From Amaranthus tricolor (lineage: Eukaryota; Streptophyta; Magnoliopsida; Caryophyllales; Amaranthaceae), in assembly GCF_026212465.1 (NCBI RefSeq), contig NC_080056.1, positions 23,972,811 to 24,036,810 of the forward strand: a stretch of 64,000 bases of DNA, read 5' to 3'. How positions within the stretch are numbered: position 1 is the stretch's first letter; each line of letters opens with the position of its first letter. Shown here piece by piece: positions 11,284-22,835 of this stretch. The notes under the pieces are model-generated. The model saw only the letters and a program-made list of their open reading frames with translations, made no database searches and was not told where the DNA came from. The position numbers and the translations under genes were made by a program.

Positions 11284-13935
11284 TGTAACAGCCCGGTTTA
11301 AACGACCCGGAAAGAAATCATGTGAAAACATGATTCCGGTTCATAAACGGACGCAAGAAACCCATCTTTACTCGGATCGTCAACGTCCCACCGGTAAAGG
11401 AATATGGTCCACAAGGTAAACAGCGCCAAACAAACAAAACAAAACAAATCAGCGGAAGTCTTTACTTACAACTCGAGAGCCCACCGGCCTCTAGACAAAT
11501 TAAAAATTGTACGTGATAAAGAAAAACATCATAAACTATGGTTACATAAACTGAGTTATTTAGTCTCATTACAAAGTAAGTCTAGACTTGGTAGATACGG
11601 GTTCTAAGCTGAATCCTCACTCCAGCCCCCCCTCCTGCAATTAACCTGCTGCACGTCGTATGATAACACGTAGCAGGTTCCAAAGAACAACCAATACACG
11701 TCAGAGACTTCATACATATACTAAACAGGTTGAATACAAGCATTGTGTTTACCCTAGCATGCAAAGGCTCTATTATGTAATCTTTATTCATTATTTCCAA
11801 CCTTGTAACGTTGCCCGTCATGTTCGGGTCGTACAAGTCATATTTCCAATTTGTTTTGGTGGAATACACTTGGGAGAGCTAATCCCAAGGCAACCACCTA
11901 CCTAAGACGTTGCCCGTCCTGTTCGGGTCGCCAAAGGCTAAGTATGCATACCCCCATGGTGATCATAAAGATCCCTGAATGCCATGGGAAAAATAGTTGA
12001 TAATTTTCCAATTTATTTGTTAACCCCTTTTTGGGTAACATATCCATAAATTCTCAATTTCCACATAATCATTTCATATTATTTGAGGTGTCTAATCCTT
12101 ATGTGATTACAATGCCTTGATTAGGAATAAAACAACATTACTTGCACAACCATATAAACAGTATGGTCTAAGCGTGTACCTTTAAGCACAGCAAATCCAA
12201 ACGACGTTTACGCACTACAAGAATTTCACCCTCTTATGAATCGAGGTCCTAATTAACAAACACACAAAACGACCACGTTTAATAACGGGTTTACACAAAC
12301 AATCCACTCCATACTACTAAAATATCACAAAGACTTGATAATTTCAAATGTTTTCATCCAATTCATGATCGCTCCAAAATTCCCATTCTGACCAGAAACT
12401 TTTATGGCCAAATCGGACAGTTTAGAAAATTCAAATTAAAAATCCGACTTCACCGCTGCGTCCGGAACGCATCAATTATCTTGGGTACCAAATTTCATAA
12501 TTTCTAGCATCCGATTACTATTTTTAATTATTTTAAGCGTTTTAACGAGTTTTAAAAAACGCATCGGTTAAATAAAACCACAACGAAACACACCCGATAC
12601 TCGGATCGGGGCGCCACTACCGAGGCAGCAGCTGCTGTCCGAAAATTCCCGCTACTTAAATTATTTTTATTATATTTATATATATATTTTTTTCTATTTA
12701 AATTATTTAATTCTTTTTAAATCCCCATATCAAAATATACCTAACCAAAACCAACTTTACCTTTTACTAAAATAAAACAAATAAAACCAAATCTCCTATC
12801 CCACCATCCACTTGATATTTCCACACATGTAACAATACATAAAATCCCATCAACAATCCAAACCATCATCAAAACACAAAACTAACAATTTAAAATATAT
12901 TCATCCACAAGATCCTTCAAAAGCAATTAAAGTTTCATAACCCATGACAATTAAATTAAATACTTGATTCTCTTATCAAATTAAAATTTTGTAGAGAATC
13001 ATATATCATCATTTTTGAATCAAACACATATATAAGGACAATCCTTTAAACAAATTTGTTAAAGGATTTATAAACTCATGGATACCTACATAACTTAATC
13101 CATACACTTTAAATTTCTTCTAACAAACTAACATCTTGCTAGAGAAATATAAGCCATAAAATAAATACATTTTTAACCTTTGAATAAACTTTATTCTTAT
13201 AACAAATTTAAACTTTGTTAAAGAATCTAAATCAAGGAAAATTTTGCATAACAGAGATATGATTTAACCCTTTTGACAAATCAATTTTATCAAAGGATTA
13301 TAAAAGAAAACTTATGTAAAATACTCAATCCTCCTAATAAGTCATAGGATATCATCATATTGAAAGAAATATTATATAATCTCATACTAGAATTTCTTAT
13401 AAATAAAATTTATAATTAACAACTCAACTTACTTACCCTTTGATTTGAAGATTGAATTGAACAAAGTTTTTTTTTTTTTTTGTTTTCTTGAATACCGAAA
13501 CAAGAGCAAGAAAGAGGGAAAATTTCTGAATTTTTTGTTCACTTTGAAAGCTTAGGAAAAGTGAGGAAACTCAATGATGCTTAAGGATTAATAGGCACTT
13601 AAGAGGTGAGTTTAATTATGCCATAATACTCACTTATGAGAGGAGTTACAAACTCCTCCCCTTCCTCCTCATCACAACCGGCCACCCCTTCACTCCCCTC
13701 TCATTATTATTTTTTTTAATTTAATTTAATTAATTAATTAAGTCATTATTATATTATTGTTAAAATAGAAAGAACGTTACGCGATAGTCTCGTACGCGAT
13801 AAAACTCGTTACCGTTAATATTTAACTCACTTTATTTCTTAAAATTATATATGTGAAATAATATAATTTAATAATACGTATTTATTTTATTTTATTATAT
13901 TATTTCTTAAACCCGATAAATTACGGGGTGTTACA
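11284..13935 (-). mobile_element. Solo LTR (2,652 bp) of a chromovirus-type element
   Basis: The segment starts TGTAACAGCCCGG and ends ACGGGGTGTTACA, with perfect 5-bp target duplications CTAGC at 11279-11283 and 13936-13940. It has no PBS, no polypurine tract and no gag or pol frame, so it is a solo LTR left by LTR-LTR recombination or a non-autonomous unit. Read on the minus strand it begins TGTAACACCCCGTAATTT, the usual LTR start of Tekay/Del chromoviruses, and the G-rich GGCCGG region at 13630-13700 then lies where transcription would start. Two similar blocks GTTGCCCGTC(A/C)TGTTCGGGTCG occur at 11811-11833 and 11909-11931. A short hairpin (AATCATGT..ACATGATT) lies near 11318-11335. Confidence 0.85.
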
Positions 13936-14490
13936 CTAGCGCTATGGAGTATCCTCTCAACTAGATACTTAGTGCGCACGAAGGTCTAGGCTTTTGTTTT
14001 TAATAATATATCTTATTCTCTTCTTCCTGTTTGTGAACGCATGTTTTAATCAAATTTGAAAAATTTTTTACGTGAGGTGTGTCTACTCGCTCAACCTTCT
14101 GTGGTTGACACTTTTCTGTTTTGATTTTAGATTGCAGGTGAATTGCGGGTGCAAACAGTTGATAGGTGGGGTATCGCGAAGTAACGTAAAATATCATAGT
14201 ATTTATTTTATGAATTCGTAATAGCTTTAGTTTAGAATTGAATTTTACTAATAGTTAACAAAATTATTGGGTTTTAAGAAGGAATAAGGTTTAGCAATTG
14301 AGATTTATTCTTTTATGGGATTGTAGGTACCTTTGAGTTTATTTATATTTGATTTTAAGTTCACATTAATTTATTTATTAAAATTGAGTTTTAGCTTTAT
14401 AGCGCATTGTAGATATTTATTAAAGTATAATCTTGGATTATGTTTACTAACATCTTCATCTAATTAGGAAGATATTAGGTGGGGTGTTAC

Positions 14491-15378
14491 ATTCCATCTA
14501 CCTAAACCAGCTCGGAACAAGCATGAACCTCGTGTTGTTAAATGTGTTTTCATTGGTTATGGGGTGACTCAGAAAGGTTATCAATGTTTTGATCCAATCC
14601 ATAAAAAACTCTATACAACTATGGACTGTGATTTCATTGAGATTTCATACTACTACACCCAGCCTAGACCTTAGGGGGAAACTGTGAGTGATGACTTAAG
14701 CTAGCTGACACATCCTACAACAATTAATCCAGACCCTACAATTCATGACCTTATGGAATAAGTAAGTAACGCTACAGATGTTGCCATTGATAATATGGTA
14801 CTTCCTCCTCCTCACCACTTGTGCCCTGTCTAAAGCATGTGAAGAGAAATCTAAATAAGAGGTAATCCCTGACTCTTTAAATGATATTGCTAGTGATGGA
14901 CCCAATGTTGAGGCACCTTGCAGATATAAGTTAGGAGTATAAGGGGTATTTGCCAAGGAGATATGATTCTGTGTTTGAAGCACAAAGATCTTGATATCTT
15001 ATTGAACGGGGTAATGTTGATACCTTATCTCCGACAGCTATAGCTTTCAATACATCTCTGTATTCAAGTTCCATACCCCAAAATACTGAAGAAGTACTCT
15101 ACAATCCAAAATGGCAGGGGCTATGGAGGATGAGATTGTGGATCTTAACAAGACCAACACATGGGAGAAATGTATGTTATCTGAAGGGAAAAAATAGTAG
15201 GCTGTAAATGGGTATTTTCGATCGTACCATGCTAATGGGACCATTGAGAGACACAAATCTCGTCTTGTAGCCAAGGGGTATAATCATACATAAGAGGTGG
15301 GTTATTCGGAAACCTTCTTTTTGGTTGCCAAGATTGATATAATTAGAGTCTCGTTCGCAGTAGCTACAAATAAAGATT
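14491..15378 (+). pseudogene. Copia pol continued: post-integrase region and N-terminal RT
   Basis: Immediately after the chromovirus LTR the interrupted copia reading resumes with FHLPKPARNKHEPRVVKCVF and IGYGVTQKGYQCFDPI, the block that follows the FGCV motif left behind at 6774. It continues past several stops into RT, with NPKWQGAMEDEIVDLNKTNT near 15105 and VGCKWVFSI near 15200, and reaches AVATNKDW-type sequence at 15358-15378, where the SIRE element is inserted. RT continues at 27997. A near-identical copy of this segment lies at 25633-26520. Confidence 0.85.
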
Positions 15379-16849
15379 TGTTGACTCAATTAGGAACGGG
15401 AACAGCAACAAGAGGGGGGGGTGAATTGTTGTTGTTGCAATTTTAAGCGATTGTGCCCTGTTTTTGCGGAATTATTCAAAATAAATAAAGCTTAAACTAA
15501 GAGCAAAATAATAAGAGAGACACACGATTTTACGTGGAAACCTTTTGGGCCTAAACAAAAGGAAAAACCACGACCACTTGGGATTTTCAACAACTCCACT
15601 ATGTTTAAGGCAATTAGTTACAATCACAATAAACACCTTGCTTCACTCGAAGCGCAACACCTAGGCCGACTCCTCTTCTCTCTAATTGCTTTACTCCAAG
15701 CAACAACCTTAGCTTCTCTACAAGCTAATCCTCTCTAGCTTCACTCTAAGCTATCTAATTTCCCCCTTAGACTCACCTGAGTCTAATTACATGAACACTC
15801 AAAAACCCTTACAAAAAGGATTAAAATTCTCTAAGATAAATTAAAGAGTTGCACAAGTAAATATTATGAATTAATTGGCAATTTGAAAACAAAATATTAC
15901 TTGTAGAATTTCCAAAAATAAACGCTCAAGAATTATTTTTCTCTTAAAGCATGCGTTAATTCTCTCATTAAAAAAATCAAGCTAGTTAGCGTATTTATAA
16001 TAAAATAAATTTCTAAAAATAGAAAAATATTCCAACCCATTATCCTTAGTCATGGATTAATGAATGATGCTGAATAAATCACAAAACGGTTAATACTTCA
16101 GCCTTTGAATAAATCAAACAAACGGTTAAGGAAATCAGTAACCGCTATTCACTGATAACCGCTGTTCCCTGATAACCGCTGTTCCCTAAAGTAGCAGTTA
16201 CTTCCTGTTCCCCACGTTAATGGCTGGAACTTCATGCTATATTTAGAAAACGGTTTTGATCACACGGTTATTTTTTGACAAAGTCAAAAACGGTTATCTT
16301 TTTGACCAATTCTTAGAAAATGGTTATTTTTACTATTTTTTAGGAAAAGATTTATTTTATTATTTTTCAGAAAATCCAAAAATAATTAAAGCCTAACTGC
16401 TGTTCTTACTTTTTAGTAGATCCAAGTTAATCTCCTAAAAATAAGGAATTAATCTTGAAACCACCACGTAAGGAATTTTAGAAATTCTTTTTGCCAATTA
16501 ACTTTAATAAACTAATGCAACAAATTAATTTAAAATACATTAACTAAAAAATAAAAGATAGAATTTATTAGCTAACGTAAATTGACTTCAGTTTGGGAAC
16601 ACTGCGCTGTCTCCAAATTCCAACTTGCTAGAACATCAAACCTGGGAACAGTAGACTTCCTGTCTCCATTTTACATCCCACGTGATATACTCTTCTTGCA
16701 TCTCTTGAAACCTTTTGACATGTGTATTCCCATTAACTAAGTCATCGGTACTATCAACGATCACAATTAATCGGATATCGACCTGCACAAAATCTCTAAA
16801 CAAATATTTGCTAAAGTGTAGTCATCATCAAAACTCAAGAGGTCCAACA
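15379..16849 (-). mobile_element. SIRE/Maximus-type copia 3' LTR (1,471 bp)
   Basis: On the minus strand the LTR starts TGTTGGACCTCTTGAG..TTTGATGATGAC and ends CCTAATTGAGTCAACA, with TG..CA termini. The plus-strand left flank AGATT (15374-15378) is the target duplication; its partner is at 27992-27996. The LTR borders a polypurine tract on the internal side, which makes it the 3' LTR of the minus-strand element. Its right-hand counterpart at 26521-27991 looks identical. Confidence 0.9.
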
Positions 16850-16865
16850 AATTCCCCCTTTTTGA
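16850..16865 (-). other. SIRE polypurine tract
   Basis: On the minus strand the sequence reads TCAAAAAGGGGGAATT directly before the LTR start TGTTGG. This is the expected position and composition for the primer of plus-strand DNA synthesis. Confidence 0.8.
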
Positions 16866-17542
16866 TGATGACAAACTTTTAAACAAACTTAAAAACACAA
16901 TAGAGTAAACCAAATGTTGAAGAGTATGTTAGAGATCAAAACAACTCTTCTTAACCAAATATCATGGTACATGTTAAAAAATAATCAAAACAACTTTAAA
17001 CTACTTCAACAAAAAAAATCAAACAATGAAGAAAATTATAATCCATACTCATTCATAATCAAATCTAAAAGAAATCAGCATAACTAAACAAAAAGTAAAG
17101 TCAGTAACTTCCAACAACTAACAAAAATTAACAAATTCAGTATCTTCCTTCCAGCACCTTCCAGCAACTAACAGAAACATCAAACCATCAAGAACCAGCA
17201 AGAACCAACAAGCCCAACATAATTGATTTAACTAGATCTCAAACATGCTCAAGCATTATTTAAGTTTGTGCCAAATATTCCCCCTTTTGACATCAATCAA
17301 AAAGAAGATAAACAAACAAGCCACAGCACTAAATATAGTCAAAGATAGGATAGGAAGCAAATTTTAAAAGAGCACAAAGAATGCAAGCATGATAAGCAAA
17401 GATTAACCAACCTAACATAGTAGCATATGTAAAAGGTTCAACAAAAGTTAACAAAGTTAAAGGTTTGTACCCCAGCTGGTACCAAAAGAAAGTAAATGTT
17501 TAGAAGCAATGACAATTGCAATTGAAAATTATAAAAGGGAAA
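16866..17542 (-). other. SIRE 3' non-coding region
   Basis: About 680 bp lie between the third ORF and the polypurine tract. The plus strand is A- and C-rich, with two phrases resembling the LTR edge (CCCCCTTTTGACATCAATCAAAAAG near 17280 and AATTCCCCCTTTTTGATGATG at 16850). No coding region, hairpin or other feature is seen. Confidence 0.6.
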
Positions 17543-19078
17543 CTATGAAGCAGGAGCATCTTCATCAACATATTCCGTTTGCACCTCAACTGTATCCAGT
17601 TTAGCGCCAAGACGAGCCTCCATCTGAGACATCTGGTCTGCTAAAGAGGCGAGGGAAACACGGATCTCATCTTGAAATTTGAAGAAGCGATCCTGCAGGT
17701 CATCAAGTTTGAGAAGAATGGAATATAAGGGAGCAGTAGGAACGGTTGCCTGATCAAAGCTATGTTTGTGAAATGATGGTGATGGTGATCTTGGTGTGGG
17801 TGAAGGTAGTGGTGATCTTGGTGTTGGTGACGGTGGTGGTGATGGAAAATGATGAGTTGGTGGAGTGGTTGGCTTTGATGAGGGAAAATTATTGGGTTCA
17901 GCCCTAGAGTCTCCTTCAAGAGAAACCTTAGGTTCCACCCCCTGGTCTTCTTCCTCAGAAGGAACAACCTCCTGTTCCTTAACTCCATCCCCTTCTTTCT
18001 CCTGTTCCTCCTTCTCCTCTTCTTCCTTTTTCTCCTGTTCCTTCTCTTCCTTCTCTTCCTCTTCCTCCTGTTCCTCCTTTTCCTTCCCCTCTTCCTCCTG
18101 TTCCTCATCATCAGAATCAATCTCAACCTGTTCCACAATATTTTCAAGGACCCCTTCCTCATTTAGTTTAAGGCGCAAATTACTCAAGCATTTTACACCT
18201 ATCATATTGCTGGGACCCATAGGAAAACTATAATCACCCAGTGGAACACCAAACTTTGAGAAGATCCATGACAACAAACCACCATAGCCAACCATACAAC
18301 GTTTGGCTATACAATCATTTAAGTGAGAAATCATCAAGGAAGGAAAATTAATCTTTATGTTGTTTACCATACAATATATCAGGGTTGCATCACGAAGACT
18401 TACCTCACTACGTTTTGAGTTTCGTGGCAAGATAAACCTTCTAGCAATGTTGTACAGCAACTTATGTAAAGGAGACAGGACATTATGACTCACTTTCCCT
18501 CTTTTCTGCCTAACCCCCAAGCATCTCCAAACATCTTTTTCATCTCTTCCAGAAAACGCAATTTTAGACCCAACATGATAAACGTCAAAACCAGTAGCAG
18601 GAACACCTAACCACTCTCCTAAAGTCAGACTATCAAATTCAATATCAATATCTTTGATTGAACTAGAACAAACTCCATCATGAACAGCAAAATTAGAAAT
18701 AAACTCATGCATAATGTCAGGGTAAATGGGGTTGCAGCAATATACGCTCATAAGTGATTCCCATTTTTGAGTTTGTAAAATCTCATGGAATTTAGGAAAG
18801 GTTGTAGATTCGTACCATTCTTTGTCTAGACCAAATCCTACAGACATTTCTTTAGAAAGTTCTTCAGCATTTATGTAATGCGTTACCTTCTTTTTCTTGG
18901 CAGAGTGAGTTGAAGGTTTCTTGGATTCTCTTGTTCTTTTACCACTTGTTTGCGGAGACATAGGGGTGTCCTCTGGTTCCTTGGAAGAAGATTTAGGTCT
19001 GGGAGTGTGAGAAGGTGGGTAGATAACTCGAAGAGGGACAGGTTGCTTCATTTTTGGTTTCAGATTCTTGGTTTTCAT
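17543..19078 (-). CDS. SIRE third ORF: putative plant transposon-protein domain with acidic coiled coil
   Basis: A 511-residue frame from the ATG at 19078; the open frame extends eight codons upstream to 19102 without another ATG. The N-terminus (residues 1-75) is basic and proline/serine-rich with KKKK stretches. Residues about 80-330 form a globular region (WYESTTFPKFHEILQTQKWE, LTLGEWLGVPATGFDVY, SPLHKLLYNIARRFILPRN) that I recognise as the 'putative plant transposon protein' type found in retrotransposon-associated ORFs. A run of about 60 Glu/Lys residues follows, then a Pro/Ser-rich stretch (SPPPSPTPRSP) and a C-terminal coiled coil. Its place between pol and the 3' LTR is that of the so-called env-like ORF of SIRE elements, but I see no signal peptide or convincing membrane anchor, so an envelope role is not supported. 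It is intact, which fits recent activity. Confidence 0.75.
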   Translation of the reverse strand: MKTKNLKPKMKQPVPLRVIYPPSHTPRPKSSSKEPEDTPMSPQTSGKRTRESKKPSTHSAKKKKVTHYINAEELSKEMSVGFGLDKEWYESTTFPKFHEILQTQKWESLMSVYCCNPIYPDIMHEFISNFAVHDGVCSSSIKDIDIEFDSLTLGEWLGVPATGFDVYHVGSKIAFSGRDEKDVWRCLGVRQKRGKVSHNVLSPLHKLLYNIARRFILPRNSKRSEVSLRDATLIYCMVNNIKINFPSLMISHLNDCIAKRCMVGYGGLLSWIFSKFGVPLGDYSFPMGPSNMIGVKCLSNLRLKLNEEGVLENIVEQVEIDSDDEEQEEEGKEKEEQEEEEEKEEKEQEKKEEEEKEEQEKEGDGVKEQEVVPSEEEDQGVEPKVSLEGDSRAEPNNFPSSKPTTPPTHHFPSPPPSPTPRSPLPSPTPRSPSPSFHKHSFDQATVPTAPLYSILLKLDDLQDRFFKFQDEIRVSLASLADQMSQMEARLGAKLDTVEVQTEYVDEDAPAS

Positions 19079-19602
19079 TGAAGTTTTTAGAGAGAAAAGC
19101 AAGGGAAAATGGCGAAGTGAAAGGGAAATGGGAGGAATGACGGTTTAGGGTTGAGTGAACGTGAAAGGTTAGTGAAGATGAAATGAAAGATGGGACGAGT
19201 GGGAGTAATTATACCTGATGAAGTGATGTGCTTGAGGCAGTTATCAAATCAAGACAATTGATTTTGAATTGTGAAGTTGGAATACGTTGAGATTCAATTC
19301 CTACTTAAAAGAAACTGCTGGGTGAAATGTTGTTGGACGGTTTTTACTATTTTTTTTATTTTTTTATTTTTTTTTTTTTTTATTTTTATTTTTATTTTTT
19401 AATTTTAAAAAGAAAATTGTAATATTATGCTACTACCGTTTGATCAAGATAATCATGCAATCATAAGAGCATCCAAAGTATATACCTTTAAAAAATGCGT
19501 ACCTGATCCTTTCGATAATTGATTTTTCAATCAAGATTATTGTGGTTGATTGATCATTTTCAATTTTCATTTTGTCTCTGGGAATCATATATGATACTTC
19601 CT
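19079..19602 (-). other. Spacer between SIRE pol and third ORF
   Basis: About 520 bp with a long plus-strand T-rich run (19340-19400; A-rich on the element strand). It may hold a leader or splice acceptor for expression of the third ORF, but no specific site stands out. Confidence 0.5.
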
Positions 19603-22600
19603 TTAATGCAGCTTGATCATACCAAGTTCCAATCTCATTTTCTCATGCTGTTCCCTTGGGAGCGGTTTGGTCATGATATCTGCTATTTGCTCGTTAGTGT
19701 TTACATGCTTAACAATAATATTTTTATTTTCAACATTATCCTTAAGAAAATGATGCCTAATATGAATGTGCTTTACTCGTGAGTGATGCACTGGATCTTT
19801 GGATATGCATATGGCACTGGTATTATCGCAATAAATAGGAACACATGCATACTTAATACCAAAGTCTCTTAGCTGCTGCTTTATCCATAACATTTGGGAA
19901 CAGCAAGCTGCTGCTGCTACGTACTCGGCTTCAGCGGTTGATAATGCAACAGTGTTTTGTTTCTTGGAACTCCACGAAACTAAACATGAGCCAAGAAATT
20001 GTACCATACCTGACGTGCTTTTCCTATTAACAAGATCTCCTGCATAATCTGCATCACTAAAGCCTTTCAAATCAAAGACATCACTTTTAGGATAAAATAA
20101 TGATAAATCATCTGTTCCCTTTAGATATCTCAAAATACGTTTCACTGCAGTTAGATGTGATTCTTTAGGGTTAGATTGAAATCTCGCACATAAACCAACA
20201 CTAAATGAAATATCGGGCCTACTAGCAGTTAGATATAATAAAGATCCAATCATGCCTCTATACATAGTTTGGTCAATATTTGTTCCATTTGTATCTTCAT
20301 CTAATCTTACATTAGTAGCCATGGGTGTATGGTTGGTTTTAGCGTTATTCAATCCATATTTCTTAAGTTCTTTTATATATTTTTGTTGATGAATAAAGAT
20401 ACCATTAGCAGTTTGTTTAATTTGCAAACCAAGAAAGAAATTTAATTCTCCCATCATGCTCATTTCAAATTCAGTGCTCATAAGGTTAGCAAATTCTTTA
20501 CATAGTAATTCATTTGTGGCACCAAAAATAATATCATCAACATATATTTGAACAACTAATATATTGGAACCTCTATTCTTAAAGAATAAGGTTTTATCAA
20601 TTTTACCTCTTATAAAGTCATTTTGGATCAAAAACTTTGATAGTCTTTCATACCATTGCCTAGGAGCTTGTTTCAACCCATAAAGAGCTTTATCAAGCTT
20701 ATAGACATGATCAAGACACGAGGTATTCTCAAAGCCAGGCGGTTGTTCAACAAAAACTTCTTCATCAAGAAAACCATTCAAGAATGCACATTTCACATCC
20801 ATTTGATATAATTTAAAGTTCATAAATGCAGCAAAAGAAATTAAAATTCTAATAGCTTCTAACCTTGCTACTGGAGCAAATGTCTCAGTATAATCAATAC
20901 CTTCTTGTTGATTGTACCCTTTTACCACGAGCCTTGCTTTGTTTCTTACAATTATTCCATGCTCATCTAATTTGTTTCGAAATACCCATTTCAAACCAAT
21001 TACCTTCTTGTGTTTCGGTTTGGGTTCTAAATGCCATACTTTGTTTCTTTCAAATTCGTTCAATTCATCTTGCATGGCTATGACCCATTCCGAATCCTTT
21101 AGAGCTTCTTCATGATTTTTGGGTTCAAGTGATGATAGAAACGCAAAATGTGCACAAAAATTTCTCAATTGAGATCGAGTTTGTGTTCCTTTATTCAAAT
21201 CACTTACAATCAAATCAAGAGGATGGTATTTTTGATATCTCCAAGGTTTTGGTACAAAATCTCTTGTGGGAACAGTAGCATGTTCTGGTTCATCAGCTTG
21301 ATTAACATTCTGTTCAGCTACTGGATTGTTCTGCTCATCTGTGGGAACAGCTGGATTGGGAACAGTCTGCTGTTCCTGATGTTCTGGCAGTTCCTGAACT
21401 TGATCAGTACTTTCTGCTTCTGCTGGAACCGGCTGTTCACCAGCTGTTTCTTGATCTTGCACTTTCAATTCTTCATCATCGTCCTCTAGATTTGCAAGAC
21501 CTATCTTGAAATTATTTGTATCCTGTTCACTTGACAAAAAGTTAGTTTCATCGAAAATTATGTGAACGGATTCTTCCACACTCATTGTTCTTTTGTTATA
21601 AACTCTGTATGCCTTACTTTGAGATGAATAGCCAAGAAATACTGCTTCATCACTTCTTTCATCAAATTTACCTATATTCCGTTTTCCATTAACATGTACA
21701 AAACATTTGCATCCAAACACACGAAAATAGGAAATATTTGGTTTAACACCTTTAAGCAATTCATAAGGTGTCTTAGAAGTGATTGGTCTTATCAATACTC
21801 TATTTAAAATATAACATGCAGTATTAACAGCCTCGGCCCAAAAATTTCTAGGTAAACCACTAGCAATCAACATAGTCCTAGCCATTTCTTCTAAAGTTTT
21901 ATTTTTCCTTTCTACTACACCATTTTGTTGTGGTGTTCTAGGGGCGGAAAAATTGTGACTTATTCCATGTTCATTGCAATAACTCATAAAGCTTGAATTT
22001 TCAAATTCTTTACCATGATCTGACCTTATGTGAATAATTTGATTATTAGTAGATTTTTGTATTTTGTTAGCGAAGAAAACAAACTCATTAAAAGCTTCAT
22101 CTTTACTAACTAAAAATAAAGTCCATGTAAATCTACTATAATCATCAACAATAACAAACACATATCTCTTGCCACTACGGCTTTGTATTCTCATAGGTCC
22201 ACACAAATCCATATGTAATAATTCAAGCGTTTTTGAGGTGGTTACAACATTCTTTGGTTTAAAAGATGACCTTACTTGTTTTCCTTTGGCACAAGGATCA
22301 CATATTTTATCCTTAAGGAATTTTATAGATGGTAGTCCTCTAACTAGGTCTTTAGATCTTAGTGTATTAATCAATGAATAACTAGCATGACCTAGACGCT
22401 TATGCCAAAGAAGTGGGTCGTCTTCTATAACATTTAGACACGTTAGACTGTTTCTGGGAACAGTGTCCAGGTCCACCACATAGGTGTTCCCTTTTCTGAT
22501 TCCCTCAAGAATGGTGTCTCCTGTGTCATTCCTAGAAATAATGCACTTTTCAGAAGTAAAGTTTACAGAGTTACCCTTATCACAAAATTGAGAAATGCTG

Positions 22601-22818
22601 AGTAAGTTGTGTTTCAAATTCTCGACTAAAAATACATTATCAATGGCGTGGGAACATGACCTTCCAACCTTTCCTTTGGCGATTATCTCACCCTTCATAT
22701 TGTCACCGAAGGTTACTGTTCCCCCATCATAGGCTTCAAGTGAGAGAAATTTAGATTTGTCACCCGTCATATGCTTGGAACACCCACTGTCGAGATACCA
22801 TGAGCTGTTCCCCCTCAC
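19603..22818 (-). CDS. pol: SIRE/Maximus Ty1-copia pol polyprotein (protease-integrase-RT-RNase H), intact
   Basis: A 1,071-codon open frame whose first listed codon is GTG at 22818. The frame is open only a few codons further upstream, so translation must arrive from gag by frameshift or splicing. Domains in order: aspartic protease ([13 protein letters not shown]), GAG-pre-integrase zinc region ([22 protein letters not shown]), integrase with catalytic residues in [17 protein letters not shown] and [11 protein letters not shown] with [20 protein letters not shown] and the active site [13 protein letters not shown], and RNase H with [21 protein letters not shown] and [10 protein letters not shown]. 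It ends with the [13 protein letters not shown] block normal for the family. Length and order are complete and no stop interrupts it. It copies the element RNA and integrates the cDNA. Nothing in the protein suggests inactivity; the missing 5' LTR lies elsewhere. Confidence 0.93.
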   Translation of the reverse strand: MRGNSSWYLDSGCSKHMTGDKSKFLSLEAYDGGTVTFGDNMKGEIIAKGKVGRSCSHAIDNVFLVENLKHNLLSISQFCDKGNSVNFTSEKCIISRNDTGDTILEGIRKGNTYVVDLDTVPRNSLTCLNVIEDDPLLWHKRLGHASYSLINTLRSKDLVRGLPSIKFLKDKICDPCAKGKQVRSSFKPKNVVTTSKTLELLHMDLCGPMRIQSRSGKRYVFVIVDDYSRFTWTLFLVSKDEAFNEFVFFANKIQKSTNNQIIHIRSDHGKEFENSSFMSYCNEHGISHNFSAPRTPQQNGVVERKNKTLEEMARTMLIASGLPRNFWAEAVNTACYILNRVLIRPITSKTPYELLKGVKPNISYFRVFGCKCFVHVNGKRNIGKFDERSDEAVFLGYSSQSKAYRVYNKRTMSVEESVHIIFDETNFLSSEQDTNNFKIGLANLEDDDEELKVQDQETAGEQPVPAEAESTDQVQELPEHQEQQTVPNPAVPTDEQNNPVAEQNVNQADEPEHATVPTRDFVPKPWRYQKYHPLDLIVSDLNKGTQTRSQLRNFCAHFAFLSSLEPKNHEEALKDSEWVIAMQDELNEFERNKVWHLEPKPKHKKVIGLKWVFRNKLDEHGIIVRNKARLVVKGYNQQEGIDYTETFAPVARLEAIRILISFAAFMNFKLYQMDVKCAFLNGFLDEEVFVEQPPGFENTSCLDHVYKLDKALYGLKQAPRQWYERLSKFLIQNDFIRGKIDKTLFFKNRGSNILVVQIYVDDIIFGATNELLCKEFANLMSTEFEMSMMGELNFFLGLQIKQTANGIFIHQQKYIKELKKYGLNNAKTNHTPMATNVRLDEDTNGTNIDQTMYRGMIGSLLYLTASRPDISFSVGLCARFQSNPKESHLTAVKRILRYLKGTDDLSLFYPKSDVFDLKGFSDADYAGDLVNRKSTSGMVQFLGSCLVSWSSKKQNTVALSTAEAEYVAAAACCSQMLWIKQQLRDFGIKYACVPIYCDNTSAICISKDPVHHSRVKHIHIRHHFLKDNVENKNIIVKHVNTNEQIADIMTKPLPREQHEKMRLELGMIKLH

Positions 22819-22835
22819 TTGGACCTGTAAGATAA

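Larger units (their letters stand above)
13532..16850. repeat. Left copy of a 3,319-bp near-identical direct repeat
   Basis: This block equals 24674-27992 at a constant offset of 11,142 bp at both ends, so there is no net indel. By eye I find two mismatches: C14447 versus G25589 and A14618 versus G25760. It contains the tail of the solo LTR, the end of the chromovirus LTR, the copia fragment and a complete SIRE LTR. It is therefore a segmental copy rather than an LTR pair. Confidence 0.95.

Noticed and set aside
11582..11905. Overlapping 95- and 81-codon ORFs
   Set aside because: They lie inside the solo LTR with no recognisable product.
17641..18233. Arg/Lys-rich minus-strand and Ser-rich plus-strand ORFs over the SIRE third ORF
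   Set aside because: Shadow frames of the Glu/Lys-rich repeat in the real ORF; composition is fully explained by it.
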